DNA of 64,000 nt, taken from positions 19,843,515 to 19,907,514 of the forward strand of contig OU744726.1 of assembly GCA_916613615.1 (NCBI GenBank), given 5' to 3'. The notes below the pieces were generated by a model. That model was given only the letters and a program-made list of their open reading frames with translations. It made no database searches and was not told the origin of the DNA. The position numbers and the translations under genes were made by a program. Within the stretch, counting starts at the first letter, position 1. The number at the start of each line of letters is the position of its first letter. The stretch comes from Steromphala cineraria. Lineage: Eukaryota > Mollusca > Gastropoda > Trochida > Trochidae. Shown piece by piece: positions 50,229 through 61,600 of this stretch.

Positions 50229-52037
50229 CACAGGAACCCGATATTGTAAATAAAATGTAGGTAAAACGTGGGTAGGAAAGACCCGTCCCCTCTGTAAATA
50301 GAGTAAAGGAATAAAGGCATCCATGTTGCCGATCTCGACTCGCTTCCGAGTTTAGTCAAAATTATCGCTTCAAATTGGTGACATCTCATACACATACACA
50401 AGAACCTCTCAGTTATACATTTCTCTGCAAAACTTGGCTTATTTCCAACACATGTCACCCTTCAAATAACTTTTATATTTATTTAAATTCGCAAAACGAC
50501 CGCAAAAACCTCTGGGGTGAACGTTACTCCGCACCAAATGCCCCTCGAGCGATCTGATAGGTCGGTTAAACGTAAGGGCGATTTTCTCTAGATAATTTCT
50601 AAAAGTCGCGCAAAATTTAAAAGGCGATTTTTATTGATGTTTCACCATTTTCAAGCCAGGTTGTGACAATGGAGTCAAAAGATTTTTTATTTTGGTATTT
50701 GGAATCTTTTTTGCACTAGGGGATTGTCACTGCCACGCTCTTGTCGTCACACACTGTAGAATTATTAAATGGAAATTCCCATTTCATTATCTAAAAAGGA
50801 GAGGTTCAAAATGTGTATATCTCATGTGTATAATTACAAGAATTAATAAATATCTAAATAATTCATAATACAAACTTTTACATATCAGTAAATTTAAATT
50901 GATGTATTATTACCAATATATCAGTGAATTATTTCAAGTGAATAAAGCACAACCAAAAGATTTAGTTATACAAAAGTGTATCAAACACAATTAACACAAT
51001 CTGTGGAATGATAACTTTTTTCTGAAAATTGTGATTTGATGGTTCTTACCAGTTACGTTATGTAAAAGATAGTTTAAGCATATGTTTTATTAATGTCAAT
51101 TTGGCATCAAAGAAATACTCTTTTATACCAAAACTGTAAATGCATATTTTTGTTAACATAATGAACAAAATGCTGGCAATCATAAATATACTTTCAGACA
51201 GATTTGTTTTGTAAATGTTAATTTAACATTATTTCAGAATAAACAGCCGATTGATAAACGTATTGATTTTTTTTTTGATGTTTGGGGATGTTGTTGTACA
51301 TGACACTGAAAACTGAAAAGCACAAATATCAGAATAAAACATCAGAAATTAATAACTAGATATATGACATTAATATTTAGATAAATAACTGTGGAAAATC
51401 ACTCTTATGTTTCTTCTCATCACTGGACAGAAAGTTTGGCAATTCAACTTTAGTGAAACGTACATCACTGAGCCAGAAGAGTTTTTACATATTCATTGAT
51501 ACTTTCTTTCAATTTTTACGTAAACAAACAAGACAGTATTACAGGTGCCTGCCCAATGATAACAACAGAATGTGTAATTTCTACTAAAGATAAAGCACTC
51601 TTCTGATCAGAAATTGATAGCGAAATCATTCCCGAAACATTGCACTGTCCAAACCATGCCGTTTTGTTTGTTAAGCAATGCTTAAAATAAATTCGCCTAA
51701 CGGACCAATCAGATAGCCCTAGAGGCATTTGGTGCGAAGTAACGTTCACCCCAGAGGTTTCTGCGGTCGTTTTGCGAATTTAAATAGATATAAAAGTTAT
51801 TTGAAGGGTGACATGTGTTGGAAATAAGCCAAGTTTTGCGGAGAAATGTATAACTGATGGGTAATTGTGTATGTGTATGAGATGTCACCAATTTGAAGCG
51901 ATAATTTTTACTAAACTCGGAAGCGAGTCGATTTTGGCAACATGGATGCCTTTATTCCTTTACTCTATCTATAGAGGGGACGGGTCTTTCCTACCCACGT
52001 TTTACCTACATTTTATTTACAATATCGGGTTCCTGTG
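50229..52037. mobile_element. 1.8-kb nested element with ~338-bp TIRs and 8-bp target duplication
   Basis: Ends read CACAGGAACCCGATATTGTA and complement. The inverted arms are 50229-50566 and 51700-52037, highly similar. A perfect 8-bp direct repeat AGTCTATG flanks it (50221-50228; 52038-52045). An 8-bp duplication is typical of hAT and P superfamilies. The 1.13-kb interior is AT-rich without a transposase, so it is non-autonomous. Open frames in the arms are mirror shadows of each other. Confidence 0.88.
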
Positions 52038-53407
52038 AGTCTATGTTAAGTTAGATGATGCCATGCAAACGCAAATGCACCCGTGAGTCCTTTTGCACAA
52101 GGAATAAATTTACATAAAGTAAAGGAATGGTGCAAATGCAATATTACACATGTTCAAATCTGCACAGTGTGAAAAAATATCATCATATATTCACATGTGT
52201 AACTGTGCATATATCAGTATTATTTAAAATTACCCCCAAAAACTGAGAAAGCCGACAATGCAGAATTAATTAGTTCATTGTAAGCCTTGTCAGACGGAAT
52301 TAAGTAGATAATCGGATAGTAGAAGATATTATACAGGTATGCCAGAATGGTTCCTTAAATATATATTATATATTATGACGTGTAAATGATAATCTTGACT
52401 TTTTACAGAGCTACAATCTAAAATCGGAACATAACACTTGGGTCCTTTCGTTTTTAAATATCTTTGTATATACTCTATGACTCAAATGAATCGTAAACTT
52501 CTTTGGTATCTGATAATGTGTAAATATTGTAAAGAATAAATTTTACACCAAGATTATAATACGCAATTGACACCAACATGCGAACAACCACAATTTCTTG
52601 AAATCATGTAGCATTATTTATTATTAATTGAGAATACGTAAATTTTGCTTGAAATGTAATACTTCACACAGTAGGCCTATCAAGAAACATACTTATAATC
52701 AAATATGAAGTAAATACAAAAACACATCATACACTATCTTATTTAAATTTAGGGCATTCTATTATAGCGCGAGGGTTCAAATTTTGATAATGGAGACCGA
52801 ATACAAGTCCCAAACTGATTTAATTTTCTGACAGAATGCGACATCGAATAATAACAAAATCAAAGGCTTTGTTTACCTTTCTACAAAAGAGTACATATAC
52901 CTTAGCTAAAAGTTCACATTTATTTTACATTTATTTCTTTACATATGATATGACACAAGAGGTTCAAAAGTTGTACATGCAAAAAAAACATTTATTTAAT
53001 GTCATTTACGATTGTTTTTCTTTTAAATATTATTGGAATTTTTCTCAAGAATTGAATAGTGTTTGTAATCTTAGTTTGAAATGAATGAATCGGAAAACCT
53101 TGGAATTTGGGAGGGTCCTCAAATAGTTGAAGTGACTTGTCTGTACCAACGGCACCATAAATGAAACCAATTTCGACAATTTAACACCCGATTATGGAAA
53201 ATAAAAATGAGTTTTCTCCTACATTCAGAGGAAAGTGAAATTAGATAGCGTTTGACAGGAATGAATCAAACCACTCACTGACTCTTCCTCTAAAAATCTG
53301 TCAAATGTGTCAGTTAAAATTCAAATTTAAGTGATTAGCTGTGTATCCAACTTGTTTTATTAATTCCAACGAACTTCTTTGAGAGGCATTTTAGAAGTTG
53401 AGATGTC

Positions 53408-53635
53408 AATAATGCTGAGGAATATATGGATGACAACTTCTTTGTTCATTGTATGCGACGTTTCGACACAGATTCTTGTGTCGTTCTCAAGCAGAGGAAG
53501 AGTAATGAGGAAGACTTATATATATGCCCCTAGCTCATTACTCTTCCTCTGCTTGAGAACGACACAAGAATCTGTGTCGAAACGTCGCATACAATGAACA
53601 AAGAAGTTGTCATCCATATATTCCTCAGCATTATT
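53408..53635. repeat. Perfect 102-bp palindrome (hairpin) inside the 5-kb element
   Basis: Arms 53408-53509 and 53534-53635 are exact reverse complements around a 24-bp spacer. The direct repeat TTATTAATTCCAAC occurs at 53357-53370 and 53631-53644 and may be a target duplication of the inserted unit. The arm contains GCTTGAGAACGACACAAGAA then TCTGTGTCGAAACGTCGC. This motif is found again in diverged form at 56290-56352. It would extrude as a cruciform or be transcribed as long dsRNA. Confidence 0.9.
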
Positions 53636-54328
53636 AATTCCAACTAAGCTTGATATGTATATTTAGATCAATCATACAATCAGTCATTAGGTCACATCCT
53701 AAGATAGTACAGAATAATCATATAGACTAGACGTATTGTGCGACGTGAGTTCAATTGATTTTCATTTGAATTCAACGAAATTTTAATAAATAGATTTTAT
53801 ATTTTCTTTTGATAAAAAACAATTCCGATGCTAAAATTATTTGTTTCGCCATGTCATTTCGTTGAATTTTTGTCAGTGGGATACTTAAAAACTTGCATAG
53901 ATAAGTATGTATTTGAATTTCATAATTTATCCCGTTGAAACAACGAGAATCGTATCATATTATGAACAGAACTAACCAAACTGCTTCGTCGTTACCGACA
54001 TCGTTCAATTGTCGTTACCAACATCTTGTGTCAAGCTTATTTGTAAGTTACCAGCATCCCATAGCGATTTTTAAGTTGCTCATTTCACAAGACGTGGACT
54101 TTAATATGCAAATTCAGTGGATCAAATCTATTTACACCACCAACGAGCTTATGTGTGCAATAGAAGATTGATTAAAAACACATAGAAAACTGTTAAATCA
54201 TGTAAAATACTCGCGAAGCGACCTTTCCTTCCGCCATCTTGGGATGTTTGGCAACGATCGTTACCAGCATCACCTTAGGTACAGTGACCATGTAATCGAT
54301 TACAAATGAAGCTATACAAATAGTTTAC

Positions 54329-55339
54329 CTTTTTAGCCTCATCCTTTGCATAGAACATTGGAATCAGAACGCCAATGACATCCTGGATCACGATGAAACA
54401 ACGTCGATCTGAAGGGCATCTAGATCGGTCTTACCGTAGAAGCCTGCAACAGGAGTGGTTTTACATATACTGCAGGCAGGAAATAAGGGAACTTAAGAAA
54501 TGACAGTTCAATATCTCCAAATGTCAAAATCGTTCATGAGAAGACTGAAATGTGTGACCCTGCTGTTTGACAAAAGCACTAATGTAAGAAGGTTAAGATA
54601 AACCGAAGGAGGGGGTTTCAGGAATTGGAGTGCGACAGTTTTATTTACTTTGCTAAATAAAGGGATGTGTCTTCATTACATCCATAGTGAGTCTGAAAAT
54701 CCATTGAAATCAAATCCATGCCATCATCATGTCCCAGTGTCTAATGCGTATTCAACACTTTACACTAACAAAGTAGAAGATCATTCCGCGTATACGCAGA
54801 CCAAGTATGCATATGGGCAACACTTTACGCATTTCGCATAACGAGTTTCGCGTTCATGGAATCAAATTCTATTATCTTTTAGTGCAATACGCTTTGAATA
54901 TCAAATTGGATACTCACGACATACTATTCCGGATATTACGAAGTACGAAACATGCATCACGCACAAATAGTTCAATGCCAGCTTGAGTAATCTCATTTAA
55001 GTATTTTAATCGAATGAAATTCCATCTGGTGAAGAACTAAGAGTTTACCATAACCCGTCGTGATAAATAAAGAAGTTCTCATCTAGAAAATATTGCAAAA
55101 AATTGTCTCATATAAGAAAAGGACTGCATATATGTGTTGCGAGTTACGGCGTTCAACTATATTTCATAGTTAATTTAGATTGATCCAACCGTTATCTTAT
55201 AGATTCATTGAGAAGTTTGTTTATTGCATACCCAGATCACAAATTAAGCAAACTAAGTAAACTCACCAAAGGTTCTGGCTGCTTTGACCATACTTTCTAC
55301 CATCTATCTCAAGAACTGGCAGTTGTCCTAACGGGATGT
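54329..55339 (-). pseudogene. Sigma-class GST pseudogene C, exons 2 and 3 only
   Basis: An exon 2 copy (55339-55267) reads [20 protein letters not shown], then lacks 20 bp present in all paralogues (73 versus 93 nt). This removes the AIVRYL codons and shifts frame. An exon 3 copy (54443-54329) reads FYGKTDLDALQID, then has lost 1 bp (115 versus 116 nt), giving an early stop. The rest, IVIQDVIGVLIPMFYAKDEA, is readable in another frame. Splice sites of both exons are still intact. Exons 1, 4 and 5 were not found. The large element at 49259-54286 lies immediately downstream. Closest in sequence to gene B by eye. Confidence 0.93.
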
Positions 55340-58112
55340 CTGAAACAGGATTTAAAGGCTTTAACAAAGATGCATCTAATTACAAAATAAAGTGCTGAAT
55401 TCATGTATGTAAACTTTGGTTGCATATTAAAAGATAATTGTACAACATTTTCGCTTTTACAAGATAGAGCCATTGGCTCTGTAGCTCATCAGGCTTCATA
55501 TTCAAGTTTGGATAACGGCGTGGCCAATGTGGTTCCCCTATATAAGCTTAAAGAACAAAACATGACTTGACAGGGAGGAATTTTCTTTCCAATTATATTA
55601 CAATTGTAAGATCAATGTGTAAGAATTATTATTAAATGGTTGCGATGAGATTTGTTTTTTTGTTTTTCCCAAACAATATCTTCCTCATATTTCATTTGCA
55701 GACCACAATTGATTTGGAAAATCGCCCGTGTTTCAAAATTTAAAAAAGTTGCAGTCTGTATCTTAGGCTTGTAATAGCTGCTTTACCAGTGTATTGTCTC
55801 ATAATAGGTTATAAGGTTCAATTTGACTCGAGTACAATTTGACTTTGCGAGAAGAAAAGAAACTCTGAAATATCAGTGTTAAAAGACTTAGCAAATTCAC
55901 TCCAGAGAAGGGTAAAGCAGGACAGCGGAACCTATACAGACATGTGCAGAGGAGGAGATCAAATAAAGGGGTGTGGTTCGTCTGCATGCAGTGTCATGTA
56001 ATTCAATCCTCATAATGGGTTTGAGTAAACATGTTTCAGTTGCGAGCTATTCATAGTCAAATTTGAATTCTGAAGAGATATAAATATTACCGCCAGTAAC
56101 ATTCTATAGCGGATTGTAATAATCATGTATAATGTCAAATAGGTTAAACATTAATAAGTCTTTTCGTATCATTTCCATAAAAAATCTTGATAAGCTTCAT
56201 TATAATCCATGTCATAATGTTTTGCATCTTCAAATTTCTTACAAAAAGGTCTTCTTACAAAAAGAATGAAATAGGCAATGTTATGGTATACAGCTTCTTT
56301 GTTCAGTATTTGAGACGTTTCGACATAGATACTAATGTTGTTTTCAAGCAAGTAAGAAAACGTTCATGAAAACAGATAATAAATGATATGCATAACAAAT
56401 ACATATAGAATACTAAAAATTTGGAGACTAACAAAATGTTTTACTATCATGTAGTGTAACAACTAGAAATTTGGTAAATGAATTTGAAATTTGAAAAAAA
56501 ACCCACTGAAATAGATTTGCTTTTTATTTTAGGCTCTATCTGACAGACGTACACGCTACCCTATGACAAACTGCTGCGTCACACCCAGTGTACTGAGGCC
56601 ACATAATCAACTCACTGACCTATTTCTTACAACTAGACAAATCTGAACGCTGCTGCACAACTGTGTTATAAATATATATATAGATGTCTATAAACAGTCT
56701 AGGCCTTCATGCAGCAAATAAATATTTCATAGTCTACAGCTCCGTTTAGTCTGAACGCTGCATGCTTGACAATTAAAGTCGACTGGTTTTAAGAATTTAA
56801 GAAATACAGCTAAGTACACGTGTTCAGCTTTTAATTCATTCCTCACAATTTGTGTTTACAAACTGCTCTAGCTGTGCTCTGTACGAGGCTAGTATTTCCA
56901 ACACTCATGCAATGACACCATTGTGTACCAGATGGATCCTGCCTTTGCAATGTGAATTAGCTTGACTTGAGTCCGCGCGTTCAAGCGTACAATTACGAAG
57001 CATGTTGGATATGGTTTAAAGCTGAATTGAATTTTATGCACCCGGTGTACTACTAGCTAGATAAGGATTTCATCGTTTTAGTTGACAACGTATTTCGTTC
57101 CTAAGGCATGTATATGTTGAATATGACAGGGACAGAGATAAATATGTCTTCCTTGCCGCCAATCACGTGGTTGTTTCACAGTGAACCAGTGTTGCGTGAA
57201 TTAGCTTATGATTGGATCTTGCAACTGCAGCGCATGTGTCTCTAATCCGACACCTTTGTATTCCACACTGCCTCTATACCGACATATTCCTTTTGTTAAA
57301 GAAATCATCTAATCATGTCAGAAACTTCCTTTAACATTATAAACTCGCTGTAAAACTTGATCCGCGGCAATGTCGGCTTGAAGGGAATGAACACACTTAT
57401 TGTTAAAATTGCATAAACGAAGTTAACATCTTACATGGTTTGTATAAAATCCATAAGGAGAAACTGATGATGTTTATCTTTCTTAAACTTATATTTGGTT
57501 ACAAAATATCTAATATGTTGATTGAAGTTCATATCTGATCACTGGACTTGCAAATCTATCCATTTATGGTTGATATCTGATTTGATTGATTTTATAAAAA
57601 ATCGAATAAACATCTAAAATACGTTTAATTATGAAATGTAATTATGCATCCAATTAACATACCTATTAGTTACAATACCTATTAAACACTATCGAATCGA
57701 ATATATCTCCCTGTCAGCTGTTGATAAAGTTTCAGAAACACGTTTGGCGAATTAGCGCGTGCCACTCGAGCCACATTGTCCGGTTTTCGATTAAAATTCC
57801 GACTTTGAATGGCCGTATTTCCCCTCAAATGTAGCTATTGACCTTGAACTTCTAATTTTTAGTAACAGTTAGTGGTTCCCAATGTAATAACATTGATTTC
57901 AAAATGTGACATATGTGATCCCATCAACATATTCTGTGTGACTTTAACAACACTATGTTTCAGTTTTACATATCAGGATTTCTTTCCGTATCAGATGCAT
58001 ATTCTGACACATATTTATCCATCGATTTGTCTGTTTCAGGTCTTTGGCTAGTGGTATCAAACTTATTTCAAATTTAAAAGTCCACTCAATATAACACATC
58101 GGTTTGAAACAC
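55340..58112. other. Intergenic, pseudogene C to GST-D
   Basis: No supported gene. It contains the second copy of the hairpin motif (56290-56352) and a weak A-box-like tRNA remnant near 55480. The stretch 56500-58100 shows nothing recognisable. Confidence 0.5.
56290..56352 (-). repeat. Second, diverged copy of the 53.4-kb hairpin motif
   Basis: On the minus strand it reads GCTTGAAAACAACATTAGTA, then TCTATGTCGAAACGTC and TGAACAAAGAAG, matching the palindrome arm at 53.4 kb closely. Only one arm is present. The short stem (CAACAT/ATGTCG) is conserved, with one compensatory change. Confidence 0.7.
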
Positions 58113-58118
58113 TTTATT
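58113..58118 (-). promoter_or_regulatory. Candidate GST-D poly(A) signal
   Basis: A minus-strand AATAAA lies about 0.58 kb after the GST-D stop. The intervening sequence is AT-rich and non-coding, consistent with a 3' UTR. Confidence 0.4.
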
Positions 58119-58699
58119 TCTAATCAACAATGTACACTCAGTCAAACATAATTTGTTCGTGCTAAATAGTGACTGTGTAATGGTAAAAAAGTCTCACACT
58201 CAGAATTCAAATATACATATATATATGAAATCAAGTACCATACCATACCATACTCAATTGACATATGATTTATGATTTAAACTAAGTAAAGAATCAATCA
58301 TTGTAATCATGATTGTCTTCATACGTGTGTTCAAATATGCTTAATCGTTTTAATCAAGTTCAGAGATATTGTCATTTCACGAAAGTAAAAAAAACTTTAT
58401 TATTCTAATTTTCACTTTCATTCACAATAAGTGGCGCCTTTTTCGTTTAAAGTATCACTTACATTCACAATCATTCATTACAGTGGTGCCTTTGTCAGTT
58501 TTAGAAATTTTGTATTTCATCAATTTCTAGGTGACTTTCCTAAAATTGATTTTAACATCTAAAACAGGACATTGCTTTAACATAATTATATTCTGCATCT
58601 TAATCAGAAACAAACTTGCTTTGGCAAAGCAATTTTTTAATACCTAAACCAGGAAGTTATAAGAATGCTGCCAGTGCATCGTGAAGGATGTCAGAGGAT

Positions 58700-61600
58700 C
58701 TATGTTTCGGTCACCGGTCTGTTCTCGAGCCAGGTTTTGATCTTTGGGTCGGCACCGACCTGGTCTCTACACTTCTTCACTAGCGGGTAGTCGTCAAACT
58801 TGACAAACACCTGCACCTTCTCGCAACAGTCGAACAGCGTCACGTCCGCCAAACTGAACTGGAATGGAAAATTAGAAATAGGTATACTGTCATGTTAAAT
58901 ATAGTTATGCTTCATAAGAGGATGTTTTAAACAAAGAATTAATGATTGACAGTGGACCTATCTTATGAGTAAATCATCAACGTTAGAAGATATGGGCTAC
59001 CTGTATTAAGAAAGTAATGCGTGGTAGTAACAAATAAGGCATGGCAGTAAGAAAGTGAAATGTGGTAATGAGAAAGGGGAGCATGGCAGTTAGAAAGTGA
59101 AATATGGTAATGAGAAAGAGGAGCATGGCAGTAAGAAAGTGAAATGTGGTAATGAGAAAGGGGAGCATGGCAGAAAGAAAGTGAAATATGGTAATGAGAA
59201 AGGGGAGCATGGCAGTTAGAAAGTGAAATATGGTAATGAGAAAGATGAGCATGGCAGTAAGAAAGTGAAGTATGGTAATGAGATAGGGGAGCATGGCAGT
59301 AAGAAAGTGAAATATGGTAATGAGAAAGGGGAGCATTGCAGTTAGAAAGTGAAGTATGGTGATGAGAAAGGGAAAAACAGAAACCGAAGCATTGTAGTAA
59401 AAAGGTGAAACATGGTATTGTGTAAGTGAAGCAAGGAAGTGAAATGTGGTAGTCTTACCAGAAAATTGCCCACGAAGAAATTGAGCATGGTGGTTAAAAC
59501 GTTAGCAGCTAACGACTGACTTATGTGACTCCCGGTCTCACCTTATCTCCGACACAGTACCCATTGCCTCCATTGTCCTTCAGTATCTTCTCAAACATCC
59601 TCATGAAGTTGGGAATTTTCTCATTGGCTGCTTCTTGGCCTAGCTCGGTCTAAATATCGATAAAACAGTTGAGTTAATAAGTATCCTATTTCTGCGTATA
59701 TAACTTTAAGGAAGCATTTATCATATATGGAAGTTTGGTGACTAAGTATAACAACTTCACAGAATACAAGTGCTTTATTTGCTCACCTTTTTTGCTTCAT
59801 CCTTTTCGTAGAAGATTTTGACCAGTACAACGACGACGTCTTGTATAATACCCAGAACCGTATCAATCTGGAGCGCCTCGAGGTCGTTCTTGCCGTAGAA
59901 TCCTGGAAATGTTTACAGGTTAAATATCCCTGATAGTTGACGGTCTTAGTTATATTAGATGTTGAAACATTGTTCACGTGTTTGTTATTTGCAAATATTT
60001 AGAATATGTTATAGATAATTAATCAAGATAATTAGTGACTAAGGAAATGGTTTACGTGGCAAATTGAGGAATCAAAACGAATATTTGATATCTAAGTAAA
60101 AATTGTGTCATTTTCTAAAGCGAAAACTGACATAATAATGAATAAGTGTATATATATATATATGGACTGCTTAGATAAGACATTAATGATAATAATCTAT
60201 TTATTTTCATTAATTAAAAGGATTCTTGTTAATGTTTCTTAAATGCAATCCCCTTTTATTCAAAAGGAATCTGCCTTTTATAAACAAAACTTACCAAAAG
60301 TTCTGGCGAGGTACCTGACTATAGCGCTGCTTTGTCCATACTGTTTACCATCCACCCCCAGAACTGGCATTTGTCCAAATGGTGTGTCTGAAACATGCAA
60401 AATGATCACAATGTGTATTTTCTAAAATACGGAGCTAAAAATCTAATTTCAAAATATATCAATATGTTTCTTGCTTTGAAATATGGAATACATGAAGTCC
60501 TTGTCGGGATTTAAAAAGTGGTATACAAAGGTAATTTCTATTTTACGGAAAACAACTTCTTTATTGTCAAAATCAAGACGTTTCCTCCTATACGCTAACA
60601 CCTCCATCGTGATGATGATATCGCCCATTATGCTTACTGCAACATTTCATTCAGTTCCAGTTTGATACAAATCGAAAGTGTCCCGGGCAACATAGTAACG
60701 CTGTCGCTTACGCCATGTGCGAAGAAAATATTGATTTAAGACTTAATTGGTTTTTTAACCTAAAAAACTCTCTCTTGTCTTGTATCTTGGCATAATTGAC
60801 CATGTTCGTATATCATCAATACATGTTTTACATCCGGGAAGTTAAGCTAAGGTTTACCTAACTGTCAAGTATCACTTTTGCACTTGGACTTAGATATGAC
60901 AAATAGTGGCAAGTATTACTATTGTGCTAGGACTTCGGTGTGAGGTAAGCTAAGGTAAACCTTAGTGTCGAGTATTACTAACGACTAGCACTTTGATTTG
61001 AGGTAAAATAAGGTTAACCTTAGCGTCAAGTATTACTATCGACTAGAACTTTGATTTGAGGTAAGCTTAGGTTAACCTTAGTGTCAAGTATTACTATGGA
61101 CTAGCACTTTGATTTGAGGTAAGCTAAGGTTAACCTTAGCGTCAAATAGTTACTATCGAATAGCACTTTGATTTGAGGTAAGCTTAGGTTAACCTTAGTG
61201 TCAAGTATTACTATCGACTAGCACTTTGATTTGAGGTAAAATAAGGTTAACCTTAGTGACAAGTATTATTATTATAATAGACCTTCGATTTGGATAACCT
61301 TAGCCAAATTATTGTACAATCTGATCAGTGAATATAAGCTGGCATTGCTCACTAATGTCTCAAACAATCACTGATATTGAGTATTTGAGAATTGCACCTT
61401 TAACAGTAATAGCTGATAAACGATTAGTAGGTCACCCCTTATAAACCGTGTTCTGCTTACCAGCTTAATATCATGATGGGGTGATATTTCTAGATAGAAG
61501 ATAATGAGAAAGTGAAATGTTATAAACAAACATAGACTATCTGTAAAATCTGATGAAAAGTTTCTAATGGTTATAACAGAGACACAGATATTTACACAAT

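Larger units (their letters stand above)
49259..54286. mobile_element. 5.0-kb inverted-repeat element with 5-bp target duplication
   Basis: The left end (49259) and the complement of the right end (54286) both read CACTGTACCTAAGGTGATGC and stay alignable for about 310 bp (49259-49570; 53975-54286). The arms carry repeats of GATG(C/T)TGGTAACG. The pentamer ACCAT flanks both sides (49254-49258; 54287-54291). Removing a nested element (50229-52037) and its duplication leaves about 3.2 kb. No transposase frame is visible. A CACTG terminus with a 5-bp duplication does not fit hAT, Tc1 or TTAA classes. Transib/RAG-like elements have 5-bp duplications and CAC ends, but the match is too short to assign. 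It is inserted in intron 3 of the GST pseudogene, 42 bp from its exon 3. Confidence 0.8.

Noticed and set aside
51709..51891. 60-residue minus-strand frame nearly identical to a plus-strand frame at 50375
   Set aside because: They are mirror images from the two TIR arms of the nested element. No protein family features.
53523..53633. Canonical hammerhead ribozyme
   Set aside because: The stem and GAAA are present, but the CUGANGA box reads CUUGAGAA, so strict criteria fail. Kept only as a candidate structured RNA.
55478..55545. tRNA- or SINE-like segment with 'gtagctcatcagg' A-box match
   Set aside because: No B box follows and no cloverleaf can be drawn; at most an old SINE remnant.
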